The notes below the pieces were generated by a model. That model worked only from the letters and a program-made list of their open reading frames with translations, ran no database searches and had not been told where the DNA came from. A program made the translations under genes and the position numbers. Below, piece after piece: positions 51,225-59,457 of a stretch of 64,000 bases of DNA (position 1 is the stretch's first letter; each line of letters begins with the position of its first letter). The DNA comes from Candidatus Saccharimonadota bacterium (lineage in GTDB: Bacteria > Patescibacteriota > Saccharimonadia > Saccharimonadales > Saccharimonadaceae). Location of the stretch: assembly GCA_017431745.1 (NCBI GenBank), contig JAFRKK010000003.1, forward strand, positions 67,927 through 131,926. Direction: 5' to 3'.

Positions 51225-51625
51225 TGGTAAGTACGAAAAAATACACCTACGGGCTTGGGCGACGTAAAGCTGCGACTGCTTCGGCACGGCTTTACAAAGG
51301 TAAAGGTGAAATTACAATCAATGATAAGCCGGCTCTAGTATATCTCTCTGGAAATAAAACCTATTTAGCAGAGATTACTGATCCGTTGGCGCTTGCGGGA
51401 AAGCAAAAAGATTACGATATTACCATTCTAGTTAAAGGTGGTGGGCTAGCAGGACAGGTAGATGCGATTAAGCTTGCTATTTCGAAAGCCCTCGTAACTG
51501 AGGCGGCCGATCTTCGTCCAGTTTTGAAGAAGGCTGGAATGATGAAACGTGATCCTAGAGAAAAAGAACGCAAGAAATATGGCTTGCGCTCGGCACGCAA
51601 GAAAGAGCAGTTCAGCAAACGATAG
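51224..51625 (+). CDS. rpsI: 30S ribosomal protein S9
   Basis: 133 residues; YGLGRRKAATASARLYKG, KGGGLAGQVDAIKLAISKAL, DPREKERKKYGLRSARKKEQFSKR; the final Lys-Arg contacts P-site tRNA. Last gene of the cluster. Confidence 0.98.
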   Translation: MVSTKKYTYGLGRRKAATASARLYKGKGEITINDKPALVYLSGNKTYLAEITDPLALAGKQKDYDITILVKGGGLAGQVDAIKLAISKALVTEAADLRPVLKKAGMMKRDPREKERKKYGLRSARKKEQFSKR

Positions 51626-51630
51626 GTTAA

Positions 51631-51748
51631 ACAATCAAAAAAGCACTTCTCGGACACGCGTCGTTTTCCCCTGTCGCCACAGGGGAAAACGCGCTAATTC
51701 TCGCCTTGCCAGGCTCCGAAATGTCCTCAAAGTGCTTTTTCTGATTGT
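51631..51748 (+). repeat. Palindromic element after rpsI
   Basis: Arms ACAATCAAAAAAGCACTT... (51631) and ...AAGTGCTTTTTCTGATTGT (to 51748). Core begins GGACACGCGTCG and ends GGCTCCGAAATGTCC as in the FISUMP 1 and pheT copies; the inner hairpin is CCCCTGTCGCCACAGGGG instead of CCCGTCGTCACGGG, keeping the fold with changed bases. The T5 run in the right arm may terminate the operon. Confidence 0.9.
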
Positions 51749-51783
51749 CTCTCTCATCGTTTCATGGTATAATAATCTTGCAT

Positions 51784-51859
51784 GGGGTGTTAGCTCAGTT
51801 GGTAGAGCGACTGGTTCGCAATCAGTAGGTCAGGAGTTCGAATCTCCTACACTCCACCA
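51784..51859 (+). tRNA. tRNA-Ala (CGC)
   Basis: 76 nt with encoded CCA. Acceptor GGGGTGT / ACACTCC has the G3-U70 pair that identifies Ala; anticodon loop TTCGCAA. Promoter TGG-TATAAT at 51768-51773. Confidence 0.93.
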
Positions 51860-51970
51860 TTGATAGATTATGGAAATCATTGTATAATATGTATTATGAA
51901 CCAATTAGGTTTATTTTTTTGTGGAGAGTTTGTGATATAATTAAATCAAGTTATAGAAAGTGGAGGAAAA

Positions 51971-52936
51971 ATGAGTAAATTTGATGAGCAATATATTGAT
52001 TTGTGCAAGCGGATTTTGGCTGAGGGTGAAAAAATTACGAATTATAAAAAATCAGATTCTAGAAGTGCAAAGGTAGCCCAAGCGATACCTGACCATACAG
52101 CACAGGGGTCGAGTGCAGCGGCAACCATTCGTTTACCACATCAGGTGCTTTCGTTTGACCTAAGCGAGGAATTTCCGATTTTGACTAGCAAAAAAGTGGC
52201 GTTTAAAACAGCGGTGCTGGAGATTTTGTGGATATATCAGCAGGCGTCGAATGATGTTAGGTGGCTGCAGGAGCGAGGAATTAAAATTTGGAATGAGTGG
52301 GAAATTGCTGAAGATGGGTCGTATCAGGGGCGAAATTTAAATGAAATCTTTGCAAACAAACATCCAGAAGAAGAGACGCAAAATTTTGCGCATACGATTG
52401 GCACAGCTTATGGTTGGATTGTGAAGCGGTATGATTTAATCTCTAATTTAATTGAAACTTTGAAATCTAACCCGGGGAATCGGCGGATGGTGCTTAGCTT
52501 GTGGCAAAATGAATGGCTTGAAACGGCAGCGTTGCCTTCCTGCGTGTGGAATTCACAGTGGAATGTGACGGATGGTCGGTTGAATCTACTAGTGACTTCA
52601 CGTTCGTCAGATGTGCCACTAGGGTTGCCATTTAACGTGGTACAATATGCGGTTTTGTGTCATTTGATTGCACAGTCGGTAGGGGTGGAACCAGGGCAAA
52701 TGACATTTATTACTAATGATGCGCATATTTATGAGAATCAGATTGAAGGGATAAAAGAGCAAATAGCGCGTTATGATAAAGCGGTGGGGAATGGGACTTT
52801 GCCGAAGGCGCCGAAACTATGGCTAAACCCAGAGGTGAAGGATTTTTATCAGTTTGATAGCTCACGGGAGCTTAAAGATATTAAACTCGAAGGATATGAA
52901 AACCTCGGTGTGATTAAAATGCCAGTTACGGAGTAA
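51971..52936 (+). CDS. thyA: Thymidylate synthase
   Basis: 321 residues. Makes dTMP from dUMP using methylene-tetrahydrofolate. Folate and dUMP site segments LPHQVLSFDLSEEFPILTSKKV, NPGNRRMVLSLWQNEWLETAALPSC (catalytic Cys), SRSSDVPLGLPFNVVQYAVL and ITNDAHIYENQ. Promoter TGA-TATAAT 51936-51941, GGAGG site. First of a three-gene operon that closes the thymidylate cycle. Confidence 0.95.
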   Translation: MSKFDEQYIDLCKRILAEGEKITNYKKSDSRSAKVAQAIPDHTAQGSSAAATIRLPHQVLSFDLSEEFPILTSKKVAFKTAVLEILWIYQQASNDVRWLQERGIKIWNEWEIAEDGSYQGRNLNEIFANKHPEEETQNFAHTIGTAYGWIVKRYDLISNLIETLKSNPGNRRMVLSLWQNEWLETAALPSCVWNSQWNVTDGRLNLLVTSRSSDVPLGLPFNVVQYAVLCHLIAQSVGVEPGQMTFITNDAHIYENQIEGIKEQIARYDKAVGNGTLPKAPKLWLNPEVKDFYQFDSSRELKDIKLEGYENLGVIKMPVTE

Positions 52937-52938
52937 AG

Positions 52939-53421
52939 ATGATTAGTGTAATTGCGTGTATCGGAAAAAATTTGGAATTAGGGAAAAATGGGGGCTTGTG
53001 TTTCCGTATTCCGGAGGATATGCGGTATTTTAAAGAGACGACGATGGGTCATAAAGTGGTGATGGGGCGAAAAACTTGGGATTCTTTGCCTGGGAAGCTA
53101 CCGGGGCGCGAGAATATTGTAATCTCGCGACATGAGGTGCCGGGGGCGGACAAGGTAATACATGCGCCAGAGGAATATTTTCAAGAAAATGCAAATACAG
53201 AGGAGGAGATATTTGTAATTGGGGGCGGAATGGTGTATTTTGAGGCTTTACCTTATGCGCGAAATTTGTATTTAACAGAGGTAGATGCAGATGTTCAGGA
53301 TGCGGACTCTTATTTTCCGGAATTTGATAGGAGTTTGTATGAAAAACAGATTATGGGGGAAGGACGGAAGGATGATTTAGCCTATACTTTCGTGAAATAT
53401 GTAAAAAAGGAGGTAAAATGA
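52939..53421 (+). CDS. folA: Dihydrofolate reductase
   Basis: 160 residues; ISVIACIGKNLELGKNGGLCFRIPEDMRYFKETTMG, VVMGRKTWDSLP, FVIGGGMVYFEALP. Regenerates tetrahydrofolate after ThyA. Starts 2 nt after thyA; the TGA stop overlaps glyA ATG. Confidence 0.94.
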   Translation: MISVIACIGKNLELGKNGGLCFRIPEDMRYFKETTMGHKVVMGRKTWDSLPGKLPGRENIVISRHEVPGADKVIHAPEEYFQENANTEEEIFVIGGGMVYFEALPYARNLYLTEVDADVQDADSYFPEFDRSLYEKQIMGEGRKDDLAYTFVKYVKKEVK

Positions 53422-54791
53422 AGGATTTGGTGTTTGATTTGATAGAGGAAGAAAAAACTCGGCAAAAAGAGGGGTTGGAATTGATTCCGAGCGAGAACTA
53501 TGTGTCTTCTGAGGTACTTGAGGCGATGGGGTCGGTGTTAACCAATAAGTACTCTGAGGGGTATCCGAGTTTTGAGGGGGTACCAGGATGGGATGAAGAG
53601 AAAATAGCGCGTGAAGTTTTGCCGAATTACCGCTATTACGGGGGTCAGGTAAATGTAGATAGAATAGAGCGCCTGGCGATTGACCGGGCTTGCCGGTTAT
53701 TTGAGGCGGATCATGCAAACGTACAACCCCATTCAGGGGCAAATGCGAATGAGGCGGTGTATTTTGCTTGGTGTGAGCCAGGAGATAAGATTCTCGCAAT
53801 GGATTTAGGCCACGGTGGGCATTTGACACATGGCTCACCAGTGACGAGGAGCGCGAAGATTTATGATTTTGTAGCTTATGGTACGGATAAGGGTGGCGAT
53901 ATTGATTATGGACAGATGGAGTCATTGGCGCTTTCAGAGGACGTGAAACTGATTTTGGTGGGTTATTCGGCCTTTATGAAAGTACCGGATTTTAAGAAAG
54001 CCTCTGAGATTCGAGATAAAGCAGAAAAAAAGTGGGGGCATGAGATACTACTGATGGCAGATATGGCCCATGTGGCGGGACTAATTGCGGCTGGAGTACA
54101 TCCTAACCCCTTGAAATATGGCTTTAACGTGATGACTACGACTACACATAAGACTCTTAGAGGGCCACGCGGAGGGTTGATTTTGACGATGGGGGTGGTT
54201 GGATCGCCTCTTAAAAAGATTCCAGAGAAGAAGCTTGAAATTATTCCGACTTTAGTTGACAAAGCGGTGTTTCCGGGGACGCAAGGTGGGCCATTGGAGC
54301 ATGTGATTGCGGCAAAAGCCGTGGCATTTGGTGAAGCTTTAAAACCAGAGTTTAAGGAGTATGCGAAGAAGATTGTTGAGAATGCGAAGGCGTTGGCGGA
54401 TGAGCTTATTTCTAATGGATTTGTGCTGCAAGGGGGTGGGACAGAGAACCATTTGATTTTGATTGATATGATGAAGAGTTATGGCGTTACAGGGAAAATG
54501 TATGAAAAAGCACTAGATATGGTGGGGCTGACTTTGAATGCTAATTCGCTCCCTGGTGATAAGGGAGGGGCATTTAAACCTAACGGAGTGAGGCTTGGGA
54601 CGCCAGCAATTACAACTAGGGGGCTTGGAACTGCTGAAATGAAATTATTGGCGGGGTGGATGAAAGAGGTCGCGATTGTTTGTCAAAAGGCGGAAACAGA
54701 GGAGAATTTGCGGAATTATGCAGAGGAACTCGCGAAGATTCATAATGAAGTAACAGAGGTGGCGTTGAAATTCCCAGTGCCAAGTTTATAG
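53418..54791 (+). CDS. glyA: Serine hydroxymethyltransferase
   Basis: 457 residues. PLP enzyme; LIPSENYVSSEVLEAMGS, NKYSEGYP, HSGANANEAVYF, the PLP Lys in TTTTHKTLRGPRGG, and FPGTQGGPLEHVIAAKAVAF. Supplies methylene-tetrahydrofolate from serine. With thyA and folA it forms the complete dTMP cycle. About 40 residues longer than E. coli GlyA, near residues 95-145. Confidence 0.96.
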   Translation: MKDLVFDLIEEEKTRQKEGLELIPSENYVSSEVLEAMGSVLTNKYSEGYPSFEGVPGWDEEKIAREVLPNYRYYGGQVNVDRIERLAIDRACRLFEADHANVQPHSGANANEAVYFAWCEPGDKILAMDLGHGGHLTHGSPVTRSAKIYDFVAYGTDKGGDIDYGQMESLALSEDVKLILVGYSAFMKVPDFKKASEIRDKAEKKWGHEILLMADMAHVAGLIAAGVHPNPLKYGFNVMTTTTHKTLRGPRGGLILTMGVVGSPLKKIPEKKLEIIPTLVDKAVFPGTQGGPLEHVIAAKAVAFGEALKPEFKEYAKKIVENAKALADELISNGFVLQGGGTENHLILIDMMKSYGVTGKMYEKALDMVGLTLNANSLPGDKGGAFKPNGVRLGTPAITTRGLGTAEMKLLAGWMKEVAIVCQKAETEENLRNYAEELAKIHNEVTEVALKFPVPSL

Positions 54792-54857
54792 GGGTGGGGG
54801 TTGAACTTTATAGAGGTGGGCTGTAGGTTGTATAGTACTATAAGCTTGAGCATAATA

Positions 54858-54886
54858 TTGACAAAAAGGCTAATCTGTGCTATAAT
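54858..54886 (+). promoter_or_regulatory. Promoter of sortase-fold gene
   Basis: TTGACA (54858-54863), 17 nt, TATAAT (54881-54886) with TGC upstream. Confidence 0.88.
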
Positions 54887-54919
54887 ATAAGTATAAATTG
54901 GTTGTATATGGGAGTTATT

Positions 54920-55489
54920 ATGATTAAGAAGATGTTATTGTTACTATTTGCTAGTTTGATGACGGTTGTGATGTCGCCTAGTATTTTGACAGCGGCTGAC
55001 ACCGTGAACGTGGTGAGCGTTTCTGATGCCAAGGCAGTAGAAACCGTGGAACCAGAACCAGAACCTGAACCGGTAGTAGCAAAGGCGCCTGCGGCGGGTC
55101 ATTTGACTCCTGCTACACCAGTGATTTCTAACTATACGGTGATGAATTACGTGGGTACTTTTGATGCATTTGAAAGTAGTGCTTATTCGCTTGCTGATGG
55201 AGTAATTTATAAATTCAATAAGATGGTTTATGGCCATAGTCGGTCAACGGCGCTTTCTAACCTTAGTTCAAAATACGCTGGGGAAACTATTACGGTGACG
55301 GAGGGTGGCGTGACGACTTCTTATAAGGTGGCTGCTAGCGTGCATTATTCGATTGAGCAATTAAATGTGACTGAAGAGAATGGCATGACGGTAATGAGCA
55401 ATATTGCGTTTAAGGCCAAAGATCATTCAATTGCTTTGTTTACCTGTGAGGGGAATGGTCGTCGGGTGGTGTTTGCGGACGCGGTATAA
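54920..55489 (+). CDS. Secreted sortase-fold protein
   Basis: 189 residues from ATG 54920 (GGGAG site). Signal peptide 1-26; Pro/Glu repeat linker (EPEPEPEP); C-terminal region (about 65-189) with VYGHSRSTALSNL, YAGETITV, SIALFTCEGNGRRVVFADA. His, Cys and Arg are in the order and spacing of class D/F-like sortases. It lacks a membrane anchor, so it may be released or be a non-canonical sortase. Could instead be an inactive homologue; activity untested. Confidence 0.72.
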   Translation: MIKKMLLLLFASLMTVVMSPSILTAADTVNVVSVSDAKAVETVEPEPEPEPVVAKAPAAGHLTPATPVISNYTVMNYVGTFDAFESSAYSLADGVIYKFNKMVYGHSRSTALSNLSSKYAGETITVTEGGVTTSYKVAASVHYSIEQLNVTEENGMTVMSNIAFKAKDHSIALFTCEGNGRRVVFADAV

Positions 55490-55542
55490 AAAAGGCTATT
55501 ACTATTATATTACGTTTTAGGAAAACCAATGAAAAAACATAA

Positions 55543-55565
55543 CAGCTCCGGAATATCCGGAGCTG
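55543..55565 (-). terminator. Perfect GC-rich hairpin
   Basis: CAGCTCCGGA / TCCGGAGCTG with 3-nt loop. The U-run is on the minus strand (TTATGTTTTTT), so termination would act on minus transcripts; on the plus strand it may still protect the 3' end. Confidence 0.65.
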
Positions 55566-55641
55566 AAACATAAGAGTTTTCCACAGGAAGATACAAAACC
55601 AGCTAATATTTAAACAAATGTTCAGAAAGTATGATAAAATG

Positions 55642-55880
55642 GTATTGCAATACTCAAGCATTTAATAAATGCCAAATCCATTTGTTCTTTAGCGGGCATA
55701 ATTTAAAAGGTGAACATGGCGCCGTAAGGAACCAACTTTTTAGGTTATGTCGTAAGATTTGGCTTAAATGGTTGAGTATTGCACCCCTTGCGGTGCCATT
55801 TTTATACCCTCACTTAGATGCTTCATGTAGGAGTAAAGATGGTGCCGTAAGGGGGAGCAAATAAACTAAGTGAGGTAATA
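55642..55880 (+). ncRNA. Structured leader RNA with competing pairings (copy 3)
   Basis: -10 TGA-TAAAAT at 55635-55640. P1: TGCAATACTCAA (55646-55657) / TTGAGTATTGCA (55772-55783). A: ATGGCGCCGTAAGGA (55716-55730). B: CCCCTTGCGGTGCCAT (55784-55799) plus TTTTT. A': ATGGTGCCGTAAGGGG (55839-55854). Every difference from copy 2 keeps pairing through G-U or compensating pairs. AGTGAGGTAA before the ATG. Confidence 0.82.
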
Positions 55881-57338
55881 ATGAAGCAACAAAAGAATAA
55901 TAGTCAAAAAATTATACATAGAAGGCAGGTTCCATCCATCATAGCCGGAGCCTTGCTACTAGTCACGCTCCTAACTGGCACTATACTAACTAATTCCGCC
56001 GTCAAAGCGGACAACACCAAAACCGATTCTTCCAACGTCTCAGTCACCGTCAATTCCGCCTGTACCATGAAGGGTGGTAGTGACGGTACAAGCGATACAG
56101 GAAATAGCATTTATAGTGCCACTATAGACCCCGGTACCGTAGCTGAAATCAACGGTAGCAAACTCACTACCATTTGCAACGATCCTAACGGTTACTCACT
56201 TTATGCTATCGGCTATTCTAATGATGCTTATGTTACGCCCACTAACACTCAAATGATTGGTGCGTATGGCAATATCAACACAGGCACTAATACCACTGGT
56301 GACAACAGTAGCTGGTCTATGAAACTAGCTGCAGCATCCGGTGTTACTCCACCCACCATTCTCAATAATTTTGACAACTACCACGTTGTCCCGGCTACCT
56401 ATACTCAAATTGCTAAATATACCTCCTCTACTTCATCTGGTACTGCTGCTGGCGCTGCAGTTCAAGCCAAATACCAAGTCTATATTAGCAGTGGCCAATT
56501 GGCCGGCACTTACACCGGCAAAGTCAAGTATACGATGGTTCATCCTAACAATGCTGCTGCACCTAGTACCAAGACCATTGCCGATGCTACTTATATGCAA
56601 GAAGTCGGCTCCTGCCCAGCCACGCTCACCACCGGTATGGTCTATCAGCTAACAGACAATCGTGATAACCAAAAATACTTAGTAGCCAGACTCAAGGACG
56701 GTAACTGCTGGATGCTCCAAAACCTCAAGCTCGGTCGCTCTACCTCAACCCTCACATTAACTCCTACTAACTCAGACGTAGGTAGCAATTACGTCCTAGA
56801 CAACAAACTCCCATCCCCAGGTAAATTCCATGCCTACACCATAGATGGAGTAGCCAACCAAAACAACAGCACTGAGTATTACTGTACTGGTGATGGCACG
56901 GCTAGCGACTGGGAATCCTGCTACTATAACTGGTACACTGCCACGGCTGGTACTGGTACTACATACATCGCCACCCAGGGCCAAAACGTTAATAATAGTA
57001 TCTGTCCAGCCGGCTGGACCTTGCCTACTCAACCTCAGTTCCAACAACTCTACAACCAATACCCATCCGCTGCCGAGATGCTAGTAGCAAATCCAACTGC
57101 TACTAAGGAAAACACCCCAACCGTAGGCCAAGTTACTAATACTCCGGGTTTCCTCCTTAGCGGCAACTACAACACTGGCGGTGCCTACGGTCTGGGCTCC
57201 AACGGCCGCTACTGGTCTCGTACCGCGTGCTCAGCGCAGCTCGGGCACTACCTGTACGTGAATACTTCGGGCGTCTACCCTGAGGACGCCAACTACAAGT
57301 ACCTCGGCGTCGCAGTCCGTTGCGTGGCGAATTCCTAG
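55881..57338 (+). CDS. Secreted FISUMP-domain surface protein 3
   Basis: 485 residues. Signal peptide 1-43; Ser/Thr/Asn-rich beta region (about 45-230); FISUMP domain (about 240-485) with DGNCWMLQNLKLG, CPAGWTLPTQPQF, YWSRTACSAQ and final VAVRCVANS. No InlB-type repeat, unlike the other two. The last 39 codons (from about 57219) use G or C in the third position in 31 cases, unlike the rest of the gene. Confidence 0.85.
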   Translation: MKQQKNNSQKIIHRRQVPSIIAGALLLVTLLTGTILTNSAVKADNTKTDSSNVSVTVNSACTMKGGSDGTSDTGNSIYSATIDPGTVAEINGSKLTTICNDPNGYSLYAIGYSNDAYVTPTNTQMIGAYGNINTGTNTTGDNSSWSMKLAAASGVTPPTILNNFDNYHVVPATYTQIAKYTSSTSSGTAAGAAVQAKYQVYISSGQLAGTYTGKVKYTMVHPNNAAAPSTKTIADATYMQEVGSCPATLTTGMVYQLTDNRDNQKYLVARLKDGNCWMLQNLKLGRSTSTLTLTPTNSDVGSNYVLDNKLPSPGKFHAYTIDGVANQNNSTEYYCTGDGTASDWESCYYNWYTATAGTGTTYIATQGQNVNNSICPAGWTLPTQPQFQQLYNQYPSAAEMLVANPTATKENTPTVGQVTNTPGFLLSGNYNTGGAYGLGSNGRYWSRTACSAQLGHYLYVNTSGVYPEDANYKYLGVAVRCVANS

Positions 57339-57355
57339 CGCCGTCAGCCCAATCT

Positions 57356-57391
57356 AAACGGGAATGTTACCAAAAGTAGCATTCCCGTTTT
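57356..57391 (+). terminator. Intrinsic terminator
   Basis: AAACGGGAATGTTAC / GTAGCATTCCCGTTTT, a strong stem with one mismatch, ends FISUMP gene 3. Confidence 0.9.
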
Positions 57392-57487
57392 GATCGCTCC
57401 AAAGCTCCACCATCAACTTTCCCAGACAGTGAGATTTCTTATGGTAGGAAGAGTGGGCAAATTGTTGATATTTCTGCCCTAGTTTGA

Positions 57488-57655
57488 TATAATGTAATTA
57501 TCGAAGCTCTTGCAGGGCGCAGTATGTGCTTAGCGCGAGAGCTTCTTTTTTGTTACTCATGTAGTTCCAACGCCAAGCGATAAATCGCCACAATTAAGAA
57601 CTGTGCATTTAATCGTGCTAGTGGCGTTGATGCCATTTTTATTATAACATTTTTT
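57488..57655 (+). ncRNA. Candidate small RNA(s) with own promoter
   Basis: TGA-TATAAT (57488-57493) is followed at about 57501 by GAAGCTCT...AGAGCTTC TTTTTT, a terminator-like hairpin with an inner GGCGC / GCGC stem. Beyond it, CAACGCCA / TGGCGTTG spans about 57570-57637 and ends ATGCCATTTTTAT, similar to the B segment tail in the FISUMP leaders. No gene follows. Either a roughly 50-nt sRNA or an orphaned leader. Confidence 0.5.
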
Positions 57656-57696
57656 AGGGGTTTTGCAGGCTTTTTTAATATGTGGATAGTGATTAG

Positions 57697-57824
57697 GGGG
57701 TAGGTCGGTATTTTTTACTCCGCAAAAAATACAACGCCGGGCGTCGTCTCGGAGAATCTTAAATAAATTTAAGATTCTCGCTCGCCTCCTACGGCGTCCG
57801 AACCTGCGGTTCGCGACCTACCCC
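57697..57824. repeat. Palindromic element with nested hairpins
   Basis: GGGGTAGGTCG / CGACCTACCCC outer arms enclose AGAATCTTAAAT / ATTTAAGATTCT and two arms with CGCCGGGCGTCG and CTACGGCGTCCG. Lies in a 534-nt gene-free stretch. Confidence 0.7.
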
Positions 57825-57837
57825 ACAATATCAGAAA

Positions 57838-57871
57838 ATAAATAAAGAGCCTTTGGCTCTTTCTTTATTTT
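57838..57871. terminator. Bidirectional terminator
   Basis: AAATAAAGAGCC / GGCTCTTTCTTTATTT with A-run and T-run; it serves the minus-strand tRNA-Tyr. Confidence 0.85.
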
Positions 57872-57872
57872 C

Positions 57873-57958
57873 TGGTGCTGGAGGTAGGACTCGAACCTAC
57901 GAAGCGCGAAGCGCGAGAGATTTACAGTCTCTTGTCATTGCCACTAGACGACTCCAGC
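57873..57958 (-). tRNA. tRNA-Tyr (GTA), minus copy
   Basis: 86 nt with encoded CCA; GCTGGAG / CTCCAGC acceptor, anticodon GTA, long class II variable arm (GCGCTTCGCGC). Nearly identical to the plus copy at 61757-61841; they differ mainly in the variable arm. Confidence 0.93.
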
Positions 57959-58002
57959 AGTATGTTAATTATTATAACAGACCTGCGTTGATAAATCAAT
58001 AT

Positions 58003-58791
58003 TTAAATCCGCTTTCGGCCGGCGTGGGTTTTGACTACCTTGGTGCTAGCTTTAGCCTTAGCTGGGGTTTTGGTACTACTGGCGGTCCTGGAGCCAACTA
58101 AACGTCGACGGCGGACTATGGGTTTTTGTGGCTTTTTCTTAGCTACGACTTTCTTTTCGCGGCGTTTTTTGGCGTTATTGTCTTTGATGATTTGCTCTTC
58201 GATTCGGGCGGCGGTAATGGTTGCCGCTTCGGTGTCGCCAGTGGACTCGTAAATTGCTAAAATTTGCCGGAGAGTAGATACTTTTGGATCTAGCTCAAAT
58301 GCACTTTCTAGCGCCTCTAGAGCTTTTTTGTTGTTGCCGAGTTTTTCTTCTGCTTTGGCCAAAGCTATAAAACGTGAAGGCACGTCACCCTCGAGGGCGA
58401 TTGCTTGATTGAAAGCCATTTCGGCTTTTTCGTAGGCGCCGGTCTCAAGGTAAATGAGCCCTGCGTTATGAATTGAAGCTGGGTTGTTGTCAAGCGATTG
58501 TGCGATTTCAAAACATTCGACTGCTTCGTCATATTTTTGTCCTTTGGCGTATAAAATACCTAGCCGGTTATAGGCGGCGGCGTTTTTTTCGTCGAATTTC
58601 AAAATGGTAAGGAGGGCCTTTTCGGCACGAGAAGGTTTGTGCTCCTTCATTGAAGTCTGCGCAACTTGCCATAATTTTTTCATTTGGGCATTGTACTTGG
58701 GGGATTTTACTTCTTCCTTTTTCCGAGGTTCCATTGGGAAAAGAAAACAAAGATACAACGTAAAAAGTATAATCGCAAATATTGCTATCAT
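58003..58791 (-). CDS. Membrane-anchored TPR protein
   Basis: 262 residues: N-terminal membrane segment (1-18), about four TPR repeats (45-195; AYNRLGILYAKGQKYDEAVECFEIA and similar), and a Lys/Arg/Ala-rich C-terminal tail. Likely a scaffold. On the minus strand TGT-TAAAAT (complement of 58798-58803) ends 6 nt before the ATG, overlapping the holB stop: leaderless. Confidence 0.82.
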   Translation of the reverse strand: MIAIFAIILFTLYLCFLFPMEPRKKEEVKSPKYNAQMKKLWQVAQTSMKEHKPSRAEKALLTILKFDEKNAAAYNRLGILYAKGQKYDEAVECFEIAQSLDNNPASIHNAGLIYLETGAYEKAEMAFNQAIALEGDVPSRFIALAKAEEKLGNNKKALEALESAFELDPKVSTLRQILAIYESTGDTEAATITAARIEEQIIKDNNAKKRREKKVVAKKKPQKPIVRRRRLVGSRTASSTKTPAKAKASTKVVKTHAGRKRI

Positions 58792-58800
58792 ATAACTATT

Positions 58801-59457
58801 TTAACATAAATTCGAAACAATTTGTAGTTTCACATGGCCATTTTGGGCTACTGCGTCATAGGCGGCTAAAAATCGAGGGAGTTTCTTAATGAAAACGGTT
58901 TTTTTGGTGATGAAATAAGTTTGATAAAGCATTTCAATTGCCACCTCAAGGACTTCTAAAGTGTAGTTTCTTACGCCATCCTTTTTCTTGGTGATTTCTT
59001 CTACTACTGCTACGAGGTCGGCTCCTTTGGCGACTAGGAGCTTTTTGGCGAGTTCTTTGGTTTTGGGGTTGGCGGTGATTTCTTTATTCGCGGGTGTTTT
59101 AAGAATGTAGAGCGCGGTGCGGCTGAGGATGGTCGGAAGAATTAAAGAGGGCATACTGGTGACTAAAATAAAATGCACTTTGTCGCCGGGCTCTTCCAGG
59201 CTTTTGAGCAAGGCGCTGGCGGCTTCCGCATTGAGAGCTTCCGCTGGACGAATGATGATAAATAAATCCGCAACTTGTTTGGCGGCTAAGCGTGGCAAGA
59301 GTTTACGTATCTGTTCGATGGTAATAACGGTTTTTTCTTCTGGCTGCAAAATGATTGCGTTTTTGATGTTTATAGGGATATCGTCCGGTATGACGAATAC
59401 TGCAGCGTGAGTCTTTTTGGCGATTTTTGGAATATCAGAGGCTGATTCAAAAAACAT
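58801..59457 (-). CDS. holB: DNA polymerase III delta' subunit (HolB-like)
   Basis: 218 residues from ATG 59457 (AGGAG site in the rluD end; overlaps rluD by 11 nt). The region LFIIIRPAEALNAEAASALLKSLEEPGDKVHFILVTSMPSLILPTILSRT is the clamp-loader core, where NAEAANALLKTLEEPP is usual. Walker A and zinc site are absent and the protein is short (330 usual), so a reduced, non-ATPase form. Confidence 0.82.
   Translation of the reverse strand: MFFESASDIPKIAKKTHAAVFVIPDDIPINIKNAIILQPEEKTVITIEQIRKLLPRLAAKQVADLFIIIRPAEALNAEAASALLKSLEEPGDKVHFILVTSMPSLILPTILSRTALYILKTPANKEITANPKTKELAKKLLVAKGADLVAVVEEITKKKDGVRNYTLEVLEVAIEMLYQTYFITKKTVFIKKLPRFLAAYDAVAQNGHVKLQIVSNLC

Noticed and set aside
53418-53421. 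UGA read as an amino acid, as in some CPR lineages
   Set aside because: folA ends in TGA at the expected length and overlaps glyA; other genes also end normally with TGA.
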